A DNA stretch of 64,000 nt from CAVVAY01 sp963746465 (GTDB lineage Bacteria > Actinomycetota > Actinomycetes > JACCUZ01): contig CAVVAY010000013.1 of assembly GCA_963746465.1 (NCBI GenBank), forward strand, positions 310,001-374,000, written 5' to 3'. Positions 43,535 to 51,945 of the stretch are shown here, one piece after another. Position 1 is the first letter of the stretch; every line of letters starts with the position of its first letter. A program made the position numbers and the translations under genes. Below the pieces are notes generated by a model. The model had not been told where the DNA came from. It searched no databases and worked only from the letters and a program-made list of their open reading frames with translations.

Positions 43535-44412
43535 TCGTCCCGCCCCGGCTCCCCGACCAGCCCGAGCAGGCGGTCGAGAGCCGTCACCAGGCTGGCCCGC
43601 AGCACCGCGCCCTGCTCGGCGAAGTGCCGTTGGTGCCGGACGTACTCGGCCCGGCCGGCCGCGGTCTCGACCGGAATCGGCGGGTAGCCGAGGGCGGTCA
43701 GGTCGTACGGCGAGGCGCGCATGTCGACCGCGCGGATCTCCCGGGCGTGCCCGAAGCAGTCGGCGACCAGCTCGGAGGGCACGAACGGGGAGAACAGCGC
43801 CGCCCACTTGTAGAGGTCCATCCCGGCGTGCAGGCAGCCGGGCTGCTCCAGCTCGGCCTGGGTGTCCCGGGTCGGCCGCAGCGCGTTCAGCGGCGCGGCC
43901 GCCGCCGTGAAGAAGCGGTAGGCGTCGATGTGGGTGCAGCGCACCGGACCGGCCTCGACGACGGTGTCGGTGCCGGCCGCGCCCAGCCGCAGCGGGTGGG
44001 CCTGGTGCCGGACCCGGTCGGCGGGGGCGCGGTAGACCATGGCCCACTCGTGCAGCCCGAAGCATCCGTAGGACGCCGGCCGCGAGCCGGTGGCGAGCAG
44101 CAGGTGGCGCACGTCGCGCAGCCGCCGCGCGTGCCGGGCCAACCGGGCCGGGTCGGTCGCCACGCCACCGTCCACCTGCCGGTAGTCGGCCAGCCCGAGG
44201 TAGGGCAGGGCGTGCGGTCCCGCCAGCACCGCACCGGCGCCCGGGTGCCAGCGACGCAGCTTGGCGGGCGACAGGTGGTAGTAGTCGAACAGGAAGTCCT
44301 CGACCGGGTGCTTCCGGCCGGCACGGCGACGGTCCAGGTGCGGCAGCACCCAGGCGTCTACCCGCTCCTCGTGCGCCGCCGCGCGACGGGTCCAGTCGGA
44401 GAGGACCTGCAC
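43516..44412 (-). CDS. Conserved actinobacterial protein, often labelled 3-methyladenine DNA glycosylase
   Basis: About 298 residues. Conserved-looking stretches are KHPVEDFLFDYYHLSPAKLR, YGCFGLHEWAMVYRAP, CTHIDAYRFFTAAAAPLN and QPGCLHAGMDLYKWAALFSP. Proteins of this type are commonly annotated as 3-methyladenine DNA glycosylases, but I see no HhH-GPD or Mpg signature, so I treat that label as unproven. GTG 44412 shares one base with the thiL TAG stop, so translation is probably coupled to thiL. A terminator overlaps its 3' end. Confidence 0.65.
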   Translation of the reverse strand: MQVLSDWTRRAAAHEERVDAWVLPHLDRRRAGRKHPVEDFLFDYYHLSPAKLRRWHPGAGAVLAGPHALPYLGLADYRQVDGGVATDPARLARHARRLRDVRHLLLATGSRPASYGCFGLHEWAMVYRAPADRVRHQAHPLRLGAAGTDTVVEAGPVRCTHIDAYRFFTAAAAPLNALRPTRDTQAELEQPGCLHAGMDLYKWAALFSPFVPSELVADCFGHAREIRAVDMRASPYDLTALGYPPIPVETAAGRAEYVRHQRHFAEQGAVLRASLVTALDRLLGLVGEPGRDDEGRPR

Positions 44413-45353
44413 TAGAACGACCGCCAGCCGCCCGGCCCCGACCAGGACGCGCCGTCGACCAGCACGCCTTCGCCCTCCTCCACCCGGCCGACGACGCTCC
44501 AGGCCATCGGCAGGTCGACGTCGGGCGGGAAGGTCGCGGCCAGCGCGTGGTCCTCGCCGCCGGCCAGCAGCCACTGCAGCGGGTCCGCGTTCAGCGCCCG
44601 TGCGGTGTCCTTGAACTCCTGCGGCACGTGGAAGGCGTCGGACGACAGCCGCACCGAGACCCCGCTCGCCCGGGCGATGTGGCCCAGGTCGGAGACCAGG
44701 CCGTCGCTCACGTCGATCATCGCGGTGGCACCGAGGCCGGCGGCGCGCGGCCCTTCGTCGTACGGCGGCACCGGTCGCCGGTGCGCGTCGGCCAGCACGC
44801 GGGGGGACCGGAACCCACGGGACAGCACGGCGAAGCCCGCCGCGGCCCAGCCGAGCCGGCCGGCGACGGCGACCAGGTCGCCTGGTCGGGCACCGGAGCG
44901 TGTCACCGGGTCACGCCCCTCGAGCGAGCCCAGCGCGGTGACCGCGATGGTCACCAGGTCGCCGCGGACCAGGTCGCCGCCCGCTACCGCGGCACCGGCC
45001 CGGGCGGCCTCCTCGCCGAGCCCGTCGGCCAGCTGGAGCACCCATTCGGCGGGCAGGTCCACCGGCAGGGCCAGGCCGACCACCAGCGCGGTCGGCACCG
45101 CTCCCATCGCCGCGACGTCGGCGAGGTTGGCAGCGGCGGCGCGGACGCCGACGTCGGTGGCGCTGGACCAGTCCCGCTTGAAGTGCCGGCCCTCGACGAG
45201 CATGTCGGTGGTGACGACGACCCGGCCGTCCGCCGCGGCCACCACGGCGGCGTCGTCGCCGGGCCCGAGCAGCACGGCGGGGGTGGTCCCGAGGCGGGCG
45301 ACGACAGCCTCGATGAGGTCGACCTCGCCGAGGTCACCCACGGTGCCGCTCAT
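44412..45353 (-). CDS. thiL: Thiamine-monophosphate kinase
   Basis: A 313-residue ThiL, which phosphorylates thiamine monophosphate to the active diphosphate. Motifs are LLGPGDDAAVV, VVTTDMLVEGRHF, NLADVAAMGAVPTALVVGLA and MIDVSDGLVSDLGHIA, with AGGEDHALAATF near the C-terminus. ATG 45353 is used because a GAGGGAGCGAG stretch lies just before it. It is divergent from the AsnC-type gene. In actinobacteria thiL, the AsnC-type gene, DUF3515 and ddl are commonly linked. Confidence 0.93.
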   Translation of the reverse strand: MSGTVGDLGEVDLIEAVVARLGTTPAVLLGPGDDAAVVAAADGRVVVTTDMLVEGRHFKRDWSSATDVGVRAAAANLADVAAMGAVPTALVVGLALPVDLPAEWVLQLADGLGEEAARAGAAVAGGDLVRGDLVTIAVTALGSLEGRDPVTRSGARPGDLVAVAGRLGWAAAGFAVLSRGFRSPRVLADAHRRPVPPYDEGPRAAGLGATAMIDVSDGLVSDLGHIARASGVSVRLSSDAFHVPQEFKDTARALNADPLQWLLAGGEDHALAATFPPDVDLPMAWSVVGRVEEGEGVLVDGASWSGPGGWRSF

Positions 45354-45466
45354 CTCGCTCCCTCGCTCGTCATGCCCCGGACACGATCCGGTAGGTTCGC
45401 ACGCGAGCGGCACCCGAGGGTGCCGCCTGCGATGCGACCGGAACTCTACGAAGAGGGGCCATGCCG

Positions 45467-45703
45467 ATGGTTGTCCAGGCCTACATCCTGATCCAGACCG
45501 AGGTCGGCAAGGCGGCCGCTGTGGCCCGCGAGATCGCCGAGCTCAAGGGCGTCACCCAGGCCGAGGACGTCACCGGTCCGTACGACGTGATCGTCCGCGC
45601 CGAGGCCAAGAACGTCGACGAGCTCGGCAAGATGGTCGTCGCCAAGGTGCAGGGCGTCGACGGCATCACCCGCACGCTGACCTGCCCGGTCGTCCACCTC
45701 TGA
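45467..45703 (+). CDS. Stand-alone Lrp/AsnC ligand-binding domain protein
   Basis: A 78-residue protein that consists only of the AsnC effector-binding (RAM) fold: VVQAYILIQTEVGKAAAVAR, then VTGPYDVIVRAEAKNVDELG and VDGITRTLTCPVVHL. There is no DNA-binding domain, so it is not a repressor by itself; such proteins may sense amino acids and act with full-length partners. The second ATG (45467) is 8 nt from GAGGGG and is preferred over that at 45461. DUF3515 follows with overlapping stop and start. Confidence 0.88.
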   Translation: MVVQAYILIQTEVGKAAAVAREIAELKGVTQAEDVTGPYDVIVRAEAKNVDELGKMVVAKVQGVDGITRTLTCPVVHL

Positions 45704-46149
45704 CCCTGCGCCCTGCGCCGGTCGCCGCCCTGCTGGCGGTCGCGGCGCTCACGGGCTGCGCGAGCAGCCCTGCTGTCCCGGTGGCGGTCCCCGGCGACCG
45801 CGGGCCCGGCTGCGACCGGCTGCACGACGCGCTGCCCGGCTCGCTGGACGGGCGGGACCGGCGCGACACCGAGCCGGGCTCGACGCGGACGGCTGCGTGG
45901 GGCACCCCTGCGGTGGTGCTGCGCTGCGGGGTGCCGCGCCCGGACGGGCTCGCGGCGGACTCCGAGCTGATCGAGGTGGACGGGGTGTCCTGGTACCTCG
46001 CCGAGCCGACCCCGCCGTACGTCTTCACCGTCGTCGACCGCGGCACGTACGTCGAGGTGCGGGTGCCGCGTTCGACACCGCGGGCCGAGGCCACCGCACC
46101 GCTGGTCGACCTCGCCGGCGCCGTGAAGGCGACCTTGCGGCGCCGTTGA
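45700..46149 (+). CDS. DUF3515 family lipoprotein
   Basis: About 149 residues with an N-terminal signal PAPVAALLAVAALTGCASS, whose LTGC is a lipobox. The body, with PGCDRLHDALPGSLDGRDRR and VDGVSWYLAEPTPPYVFTVV, matches the actinobacterial DUF3515 family found next to ddl and thiL. No ATG, GTG or TTG exists between the preceding stop and the signal peptide; the frame begins best at CTG 45700, which overlaps the TGA of the AsnC-type gene as CTGA. Function is unknown. Confidence 0.75.
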   Translation: MTLRPAPVAALLAVAALTGCASSPAVPVAVPGDRGPGCDRLHDALPGSLDGRDRRDTEPGSTRTAAWGTPAVVLRCGVPRPDGLAADSELIEVDGVSWYLAEPTPPYVFTVVDRGTYVEVRVPRSTPRAEATAPLVDLAGAVKATLRRR

Positions 46150-46152
46150 GGC

Positions 46153-47301
46153 CTAGCGCAGGCCGGTCGGCCGGGCCAACGCGGTCTGCACCAACCGGTC
46201 GACCAGCGCGGGGTAGTCCAGCCCGCTGGCCTTCCACATCAGCGGGAACATCGACACCGGCGTGAAGCCCGGCATGGTGTTCACCTCGTTGATGACGACC
46301 GAGCCGTCCCGGGTGAGGAAGAAGTCGACCCGGGCCAGACCCTCGCAGCCCAGCGTCTCGAAGGCTCGGCAGGACAGGTCCTGCACCTCGGCGACGACGT
46401 CGTCGGACAGCTCGGCCGGCACGATCAGGTCGGTGCCCTCGTCGGGCAGGTACTTCGCGGCGAAGTCGTAGAACTCGTGGTCGCCCCCGACCACGACCTC
46501 TCCCGGCAGGCTGGCCTCCGGCGGTGCACCGTCGAGGCCTTCCAGCACGCCGCACTCGATCTCCCGGCCGGACAGGTTGGCCTCGATCACGACGCGCGGG
46601 TCGTGCGACCGGGCGGTCTCGATGGCCTCGTCGAGCTCGTCGGGGCCGTGCACCTTGCTGATGCCGACGCTCGATCCGGCCCGGGCCGGCTTGACGAAGA
46701 CCGGGAAGCCCAGCGCGGCCACGGTCTCGCGGACCGCCGCCTTGTCGGTCGCCCAGGCTCGCGGCGTGACCACGGCGTACGGGCCGACCGGGAGGCCGGC
46801 TCCCTGCAGCAGGGTCTTCATGTGTCCCTTGTCCATGGCTGCCGCGGAGGCGAAGACGCCGGACCCGACGTAGGGCACGCCGGCCAGCTCGAGCAGGCCC
46901 TGCAGGGTGCCGTCCTCGCCGTAAGGGCCGTGCAGCAGCGGCAGCACGACGTCGACCTCGCCGAGCTCCTGCGGCATCTGCCCGGGCTCGTAGACGGCCA
47001 GCCCCCGGTGGGTGGGGTCACCCGAGAGCACCACGGCGGCGCCGTCGCCGGCGACCTCGGGCAGCTCGCCGCCGGTGATGGCGAGCCGCTGCGGGTCGTC
47101 GGCCGCCAGCACCCAGCGGCCTTCGCGGGAGATGCCGACCGGCACGACGTCGTACCGCTCGCGGTCGATGGCGGCGAGCACGCTGCCGGCCGACACGCAG
47201 GACACCGCATGCTCGGTGCTGCGCCCGCCGAAGACGACCGCGACGCGGGCTCGGCGGGGCTTCTGGTCGGAGCCGCCGGCGTCAGGTGTCTGGTCGCTCA
47301 T
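46153..47301 (-). CDS. ddl: D-alanine--D-alanine ligase
   Basis: A 382-residue ATP-grasp ligase that makes the D-Ala-D-Ala end of peptidoglycan precursors. Motifs: VVFGGRSTEHAVSCVSAGSV, LLHGPYGEDGTLQGLLEL, VFVKPARAGSSVGISKV, ARVDFFLTRDGSVVINEVNT and PGFTPVSMFPLM. The length is typical for actinobacteria. ATG 47301 starts the protein; the upstream frame overlaps the divergent lyase gene. It converges on DUF3515 with a 3-bp gap. Confidence 0.96.
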   Translation of the reverse strand: MSDQTPDAGGSDQKPRRARVAVVFGGRSTEHAVSCVSAGSVLAAIDRERYDVVPVGISREGRWVLAADDPQRLAITGGELPEVAGDGAAVVLSGDPTHRGLAVYEPGQMPQELGEVDVVLPLLHGPYGEDGTLQGLLELAGVPYVGSGVFASAAAMDKGHMKTLLQGAGLPVGPYAVVTPRAWATDKAAVRETVAALGFPVFVKPARAGSSVGISKVHGPDELDEAIETARSHDPRVVIEANLSGREIECGVLEGLDGAPPEASLPGEVVVGGDHEFYDFAAKYLPDEGTDLIVPAELSDDVVAEVQDLSCRAFETLGCEGLARVDFFLTRDGSVVINEVNTMPGFTPVSMFPLMWKASGLDYPALVDRLVQTALARPTGLR

Positions 47302-47348
47302 CGTGGACGACCCTACCGACGGCTGCGCGGACGGTAATACTCGCAGCC

Positions 47349-48422
47349 ATGCCCCCCGCACCTGACTCGTCGCTGTCCCCTGCCACCGTGGCGGTCTCCG
47401 CCGGCCGCCCGCCCCGGCAGCCGGACGGTCCGACCAATCCACCGCTCGTGATGGCCTCGACCTACCACGCGGGCGGCGAGGTGGGGTACGGCCGCTACGG
47501 CAACCCGACCTGGGAGCTGTTCGAGAGCGCGGTGGGTGCCCTGGAGGGTGGCGTCGCCACCTCGTTCGCGTCCGGGCTCGCCGCGGTCGCGGCCGCGCTG
47601 GACCTGGTGCCGGAGGGCGGCGTGGTCGTCACCGCGCCGGACGCCTACTACGGCAGCCTCGACGTGCTCCGCCGGTTGGAGACCCAGGGCCGGCTGACTG
47701 TCCGGCAGGTCGACCTGAGCGACCCGGCTGCGACCGCAGAGGCAGTCGAGGGGTCCGACCTCGTCTGGGCGGAGTCGCCGACCAACCCGATGCTCAAGCT
47801 GGTGGATCTCGAGGCGCTGGCGGCGAGGTCGGCGGCAGCCGGTGCCCTGCTGGTCGTCGACAGCACGTTCGCGACGCCCATCCTGCAGAGACCGTTGGAG
47901 CTGGGGGCCGACGTCGTGGTGCACAGCGTCACGAAGTACCTGTCGGGGCACTCCGACGTGCTGCTCGGTGTCGCGGTGGCGCACGACGTCGACCTGGCCG
48001 GCCGGCTGGTGGAGTTCCGCGGCACGCTGGGCGCGATCCCGGGCACCTTCGAGGCGTGGCTCGCGCTGCGCGGCCTGCGCACCCTGCACCTGCGGGTGGA
48101 GCGCGCCTGCGCCAACGCCGCCGAGCTGGCCGGCCGGCTGGCGGCGCACCCGGGGGTGACCAAGGTCCACTACCCGGGCATCGGCGCGATGGTCAGCGTC
48201 GAGCTCGACCGGTCACCGCTGCAGGTCGAGGCCGTGGTGGCCGCGACCCGGCTCTGGGTGCACGCGACCAGCCTCGGCGGTGTGGAGTCGAGCCTGGAGC
48301 GCCGGCGCAAGTGGGCCGGCGAGAGCACCGACGTGCCGGAGTCGCTGGTGCGGCTGTCGGTCGGCGTCGAGGACGTCGAGGACCTCTGGCGCGACCTCGA
48401 CGAAGCGCTCGGTCTCGGCTGA
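47349..48422 (+). CDS. PLP-dependent cystathionine gamma-lyase/synthase family enzyme
   Basis: A 357-residue Cys/Met-metabolism PLP enzyme. It has YGRYGNPTWELFESAVGALE, FASGLAAVAAALDLV, and the PLP-binding VVHSVTKYLSGHSDVLLG with the Schiff-base Lys. The active site does not tell lyase from synthase; cystathionine gamma-lyase is the commonest annotation in this setting. It is divergent from ddl across 47 bp and converges on gpsA. Confidence 0.87.
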   Translation: MPPAPDSSLSPATVAVSAGRPPRQPDGPTNPPLVMASTYHAGGEVGYGRYGNPTWELFESAVGALEGGVATSFASGLAAVAAALDLVPEGGVVVTAPDAYYGSLDVLRRLETQGRLTVRQVDLSDPAATAEAVEGSDLVWAESPTNPMLKLVDLEALAARSAAAGALLVVDSTFATPILQRPLELGADVVVHSVTKYLSGHSDVLLGVAVAHDVDLAGRLVEFRGTLGAIPGTFEAWLALRGLRTLHLRVERACANAAELAGRLAAHPGVTKVHYPGIGAMVSVELDRSPLQVEAVVAATRLWVHATSLGGVESSLERRRKWAGESTDVPESLVRLSVGVEDVEDLWRDLDEALGLG

Positions 48423-48436
48423 GGTCGGTCAGTCCC

Positions 48437-49438
48437 TCAGTCGGCCTCGGACTTGGCCGACCGGCTCATGATCCGCCGGACGATCTCGCCGGGCGGCAGC
48501 CCGTCGTGCACGGCGGCGACGACGTGCTCGACGATCGGCATGTCCACGTGGTGTGCCCGGGCCAGGGCCAGGATCGACTCCGCGGACTTCACGCCCTCGG
48601 CGGTCTGCCTGGTCGCCTGCACCACCTCGTCCAGGGTCATCCCCTTGCCGAGGTTCTCTCCGAACGTGCGGTTGCGGGACAGCGGCGACATGCAGGTCGC
48701 GACCAGGTCGCCGACGCCGGCGAGCCCGGCGAAGGTGGCGGCGTCGGCGCCCTGGGCGAGCCCGAGCCGGGTGATCTCGGCTAGCCCCCGGGTGATGATG
48801 GAGGCCTGCGAGTTGTCGCCCATCCCCATGCCCTTGGCCATGCCGACCGCGAGCGCGATGACGTTCTTCACCGCGCCGCCGAGCTCGACCCCCACGACGT
48901 CGGTGTTCGTGTAGGGCCGGAAGTACGCCGTCAGGCATACCTGCTGCAGCTTCTCCGCGACCGCCTCGTCGGCACAGGCGACGACGCTGGCGGCCGGCTG
49001 CCGCTGGGCGATCTCCTTGGCCAGGTTCGGGCCGGAGACCACCGCGATGCGCTCCGGTCCGGCTCCCGTCGTCTCGGCGATCACCTCGCTCATGCGTCGG
49101 GTGGTGCCGAGCTCGATGCCCTTCATCAGGCTCACCAGCACGCAGTCCGGTGGCAGCAGCGGCTGCCACTCGGTGAGGTTGCCGCGCAGGGTCTGCGAGG
49201 GGACCGCGAGCACCACCACCTCGGCGCCGTCGAGGGCCCGGGCCGCGTCGGCCGTCGCCCCCACGGTCTCGGGCAGCGGGATCCCGGGCAGGTAGTCGGG
49301 GTTCTCGTGGCTCGAGGCGATCGCCTCGACGACCTCGGCCCGGCGACCCCAGAGCACCACGTCGGCACCGGCGTCGGCGAGGACCATGGAGAACGCGGTG
49401 CCCCACGACCCGGTGCCCAGCACCGCGACCCGCGTCAT
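48437..49438 (-). CDS. gpsA: Glycerol-3-phosphate dehydrogenase [NAD(P)+]
   Basis: A 333-residue GpsA, supplying sn-glycerol-3-phosphate for phospholipids. The Rossmann start is VAVLGTGSWGTAFSMVLADA, followed by HENPDYLPGIPLP, VVSGPNLAKEIAQ, VGVELGGAVKNVIALAVGM with the catalytic Lys, and GVGDLVATCMSPLSRNRTFG. ATG 49438 overlaps the stop of plsC as ATGA, linking two steps of phospholipid synthesis. Confidence 0.96.
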   Translation of the reverse strand: MTRVAVLGTGSWGTAFSMVLADAGADVVLWGRRAEVVEAIASSHENPDYLPGIPLPETVGATADAARALDGAEVVVLAVPSQTLRGNLTEWQPLLPPDCVLVSLMKGIELGTTRRMSEVIAETTGAGPERIAVVSGPNLAKEIAQRQPAASVVACADEAVAEKLQQVCLTAYFRPYTNTDVVGVELGGAVKNVIALAVGMAKGMGMGDNSQASIITRGLAEITRLGLAQGADAATFAGLAGVGDLVATCMSPLSRNRTFGENLGKGMTLDEVVQATRQTAEGVKSAESILALARAHHVDMPIVEHVVAAVHDGLPPGEIVRRIMSRSAKSEAD

Positions 49439-50214
49439 GCTGACCTCCTGCGGTCGTCGTTGCGAGGGCGTCGGGGGTTGCCGGTGACCGGCTCGTCCTT
49501 GCCGCGCGGGTCGTACCGCACGGCAGGCGCGGGCTCGTTCCGGATCTCCTCGAGCAGTGCGGTCACAGCCGCCATGATGCGCTCGGTGACCTCGCGGAGC
49601 AGCGCCGCGTCCACCGGTCGGTCCCGGAACTCCGCCAGGTCCACGGGCGGGCCGGCCCAGACGTGGACCGTCGTGCGCGGGAACAGGTGTGGGCGCTTGG
49701 TGTACGGCGGCAGCAGCTGCTGCGGCCCCCACTGTGCGACCGGCACCACGGGGGCACCTGTCTCCAGCGCCACCCGGGCCGCGCCGGTCTTGCCGACCAT
49801 CGGCCACAGCTCCGGGTCGCGGGTCAGCGTCGCCTCCGGGTAGATGCCGACGCACTCCCCGGCCCGGACCGCCGCCACGGCCGCGGAGAACGCCTGGGCG
49901 GCGTCCGCGGACTCGCGGTAGACCGGGATCTGCTTCGCCCCGCGCAGCACCCGCCCGACGAAGAACAGCCGGAAGAGCACCTCCTTGCCCAGGAAGCGCG
50001 GCAGGCGGCCGTTGTCGTAGAGGAAGTGCGCGAAGGTCAGCGGGTCGGCGTGCGACACGTGGTTCGTGACGGCCACGAAGCCGCCCTCGGCCGGGATGTG
50101 CTCGGTGCCCCGCCAGTCCCGGCGGGTCAGGACCATCAGCAGCGGCCGCAGGATCACGACGGCGAGCCGGTACCAGAATCCGATCGACCCGTGGCGCGAC
50201 CGCCTCTGACTCAC
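49435..50214 (-). CDS. 1-acyl-sn-glycerol-3-phosphate acyltransferase
   Basis: A 259-residue PlsC-family acyltransferase. The catalytic HxxxxD is in VTNHVSHADPL, the second block has GAKQIPVYR and the third has GIYPEATLTRDPELW. It forms phosphatidic acid from lysophosphatidic acid, or acylates a similar substrate. It has a hydrophobic N-terminal stretch for membrane association and a basic C-terminal tail. GTG 50214 begins VSQRRSRHGSIGFWYR. gpsA overlaps its stop, so both act in one pathway. Confidence 0.88.
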   Translation of the reverse strand: MSQRRSRHGSIGFWYRLAVVILRPLLMVLTRRDWRGTEHIPAEGGFVAVTNHVSHADPLTFAHFLYDNGRLPRFLGKEVLFRLFFVGRVLRGAKQIPVYRESADAAQAFSAAVAAVRAGECVGIYPEATLTRDPELWPMVGKTGAARVALETGAPVVPVAQWGPQQLLPPYTKRPHLFPRTTVHVWAGPPVDLAEFRDRPVDAALLREVTERIMAAVTALLEEIRNEPAPAVRYDPRGKDEPVTGNPRRPRNDDRRRSA

Positions 50215-50321
50215 CCGGTGACCTTTGTCCCTGCGACCCCTCGGACCCGGTCGGCTCTGCCGGGCCTCACATCCTCCCGTCCGCCGGTCCCGGTGTCGAG
50301 CGCGACTGGCAGGATCAGACC

Positions 50322-50975
50322 GTGGACGACGCGACCCGACGGTGGTGCCTGGTGCTGCCGGTGAAACGGCTGACCGCGGCCAAGACCCGGCTCGGGCCGC
50401 CGTACGACGACCACCGGGCGACCCTCGCGCTGGCCTTCGCGCTGGACACCACGCTGGCCGCACTGGCCTGCCCCCTGGTCGCCGCCGTGCAGGTCGTGAC
50501 CGACGACGCCGATGCGGCGGCGTCGCTGTCGGCCATCGGCGCCGACGTGACCGGGGACGACCCGGACGCCGGACTGAACCCGGCCCTGGTGCACGGTGCG
50601 GCGCTCGCCGCCCGGCACCGCCCGGGGACGTCGGTCGGCACCCTCGCGGCCGACCTCCCGGCGTTGCGCCCGACGGAGCTCGCGGTGGCGCTGCGCACCG
50701 CCTCCGGCCACTGCCGCAGCTTCGTCCGGGACGCGGCCGGTACCGGGACCACGCTGCTGCTGGCCCGCGCGGCCGACGACCTGCGGCCGATGTTCGGCCC
50801 GGGGTCGGCGGCCCGGCACGCCGGCTCGGGCGGGCACGAGCTCGGGACGGAGGCGCTGCCCTCGCTCCGGCAGGACGTCGACACCGCCGCCGACCTGGAT
50901 GCCGCGCTGCAGCTCGGCGTCGGGCCGTCGACAGCCCGCGCCCTGGACCGGGCGTTCCGCCCGCGAGCCGGATAG
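50322..50975 (+). CDS. cofC: 2-phospho-L-lactate guanylyltransferase (CofC/FbiD)
   Basis: A 217-residue nucleotidyltransferase of coenzyme F420 synthesis. It begins RRWCLVLPVKRLTAAKTRLG, typical of CofC, and continues VVTDDADAAASLSAIGADV, VGTLAADLPALRP and GTGTTLLLARAADDLRPMFG. In mycobacteria FbiD uses phosphoenolpyruvate instead of phospholactate. Start GTG 50322. It is divergent from plsC; the rest of the F420 genes are not in this window. Confidence 0.9.
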   Translation: MDDATRRWCLVLPVKRLTAAKTRLGPPYDDHRATLALAFALDTTLAALACPLVAAVQVVTDDADAAASLSAIGADVTGDDPDAGLNPALVHGAALAARHRPGTSVGTLAADLPALRPTELAVALRTASGHCRSFVRDAAGTGTTLLLARAADDLRPMFGPGSAARHAGSGGHELGTEALPSLRQDVDTAADLDAALQLGVGPSTARALDRAFRPRAG

Positions 50976-50984
50976 GTTCGCACG

Positions 50985-51179
50985 ATGCAGGCGACGGTCC
51001 GCAGCTTCGACCCGGGCAGCCGTTCCGGGACCGTGCTGCTCGACGACGGCGTCGAGCTGCCGTACGACCGGGACGCCTTCGACCCCGGTGGCGTCCGGCT
51101 GCTGAGGGTCGGGCAGCGGGTGCGGATCGAGGTCGACGGGCCGCGCGTCACGTTCCTCACCATCGCCACGCTGACCTGA
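50985..51179 (+). CDS. Small OB-fold/cold-shock-like protein
   Basis: A 64-residue protein with alternating beta-strand character: ATVRSFDPGSRSGTVLLDDG, then DPGGVRLLRVGQRVRIEVDG. It looks like a short cold-shock or S1-like OB fold, although the RNP motifs of true cold-shock proteins are not evident. It starts 10 bp after cofC, so the two are probably co-transcribed, and a strong terminator follows 8 bp after its stop. Confidence 0.75.
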   Translation: MQATVRSFDPGSRSGTVLLDDGVELPYDRDAFDPGGVRLLRVGQRVRIEVDGPRVTFLTIATLT

Positions 51180-51186
51180 CGACGCG

Positions 51187-51224
51187 GACGGGCCCGGGCG
51201 CCCTCGCGGGTGCCCGGGCCCGTC
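51187..51224. terminator. Strong bidirectional terminator hairpin
   Basis: GACGGGCCCGGGC (51187-51199) and GCCCGGGCCCGTC (51212-51224) are perfect 13-bp arms around a 12-nt loop. It lies between the convergent small OB-fold gene and hupB, so it can end both transcripts. The stem is almost pure G-C and no U tract is present. Confidence 0.85.
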
Positions 51225-51240
51225 GCCCGTCGAGTGGGGA

Positions 51241-51777
51241 CTAGCGCTTGCGCGCCGTCGCCTTCTTCGCGGGGGACTTCCTGGCGAGCTTCTTGGCAGC
51301 GGACTTCTTGGTCGCCGCCGACTTGGCCGGAGACTTCGTCGCCAGCGTGCGGCCGGCCGCCGACTTGGTGCTCGACTTCCTGGCCGTCGTCTTCTTGGCC
51401 GTCGTCTTCTTGGCAGCGGTCTTCTTGGCCGTGGTCTTCTTGGCCGGAGCAGACGTGCCGGTGGCCGTCCGGGCCGCGGAGACCGCGGCCTTGGGCAGCT
51501 TCTTGGCGCCGCTGACGACGTCCTTGAAGCCCTGGCCCGCCTTGAACTTCGGCACGGTCGTCTTCTTGATCTTCACGGCCGCACCGGTGCGGGGGTTGCG
51601 ACCCACGCGCGCCGGACGGGCGACCTTGTCGAAGACGCCGAAGCCGGTGATGGCGACGCGCTCGCCCGACGCGACAGCGCGGGTGATGGTGTCGACGACA
51701 GCGTCGACGGCGTCGGTGGCGGCCTTCTTGCTGCCGAGCTGAGTGGACAGCTTGTCGATCAGCTGAGCCTTGTTCAC
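51241..51777 (-). CDS. hupB: HU-family DNA-binding protein with histone H1-like tail
   Basis: A 178-residue HU. The first 90 residues are the HU core (MNKAQLIDKLSTQLGSKKAA, GFGVFDKVARPARVGRNPRT, VPKFKAGQGFKDVV). The remaining 85 residues are Lys/Ala/Thr-rich with tandem AAKKTTAKK units, like eukaryotic histone H1 and mycobacterial HupB. The tail adds DNA-compacting and RNA-binding ability. It is preceded by a good promoter match and followed by a terminator, so it forms a single-gene unit. Confidence 0.95.
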   Translation of the reverse strand: MNKAQLIDKLSTQLGSKKAATDAVDAVVDTITRAVASGERVAITGFGVFDKVARPARVGRNPRTGAAVKIKKTTVPKFKAGQGFKDVVSGAKKLPKAAVSAARTATGTSAPAKKTTAKKTAAKKTTAKKTTARKSSTKSAAGRTLATKSPAKSAATKKSAAKKLARKSPAKKATARKR

Positions 51778-51846
51778 GTAGAACCCCTTGTGGATGCAGT
51801 TGTCGCAGTGGACGCGGTTGTCGAGCGGTCGCTCGAGTCGAGGGCG

Positions 51847-51875
51847 ACGTTAGGCGCAACGTCATCACGAAACAA
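51847..51875 (-). promoter_or_regulatory. Probable hupB promoter
   Basis: On the minus strand TTGTTT (51875-51870) is followed after exactly 17 nt by TAACGT (51852-51847), a good match to the principal sigma factor consensus in a high-GC actinomycete. Transcription would start near 51840, about 60 nt before the hupB ATG. Confidence 0.5.
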
Positions 51876-51901
51876 CGACCGACGGGCCCTTTTCCCGTTG
51901 T

Positions 51902-51928
51902 GTCTCAACGAGTTCACAGGTTTGAGAC
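51902..51928. promoter_or_regulatory. GTCTCAA/TTGAGAC inverted repeat downstream of leuD
   Basis: Perfect 7-bp arms (51902-51908 and 51922-51928) with a 13-nt spacer, starting 18 bp after the leuD stop. The arm carries the same GTCTC/GAGAC core as the repeats between leuC and ndgR. It could be a terminator, or a second operator for the same regulator placed upstream of hupB. Confidence 0.4.
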
Positions 51929-51945
51929 GGGAATTTCCAGTTCGG

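Noticed and set aside
43516..44412. Firm assignment as 3-methyladenine DNA glycosylase
   Set aside because: No HhH-GPD or Mpg active-site signature is visible, so only the customary label is mentioned.
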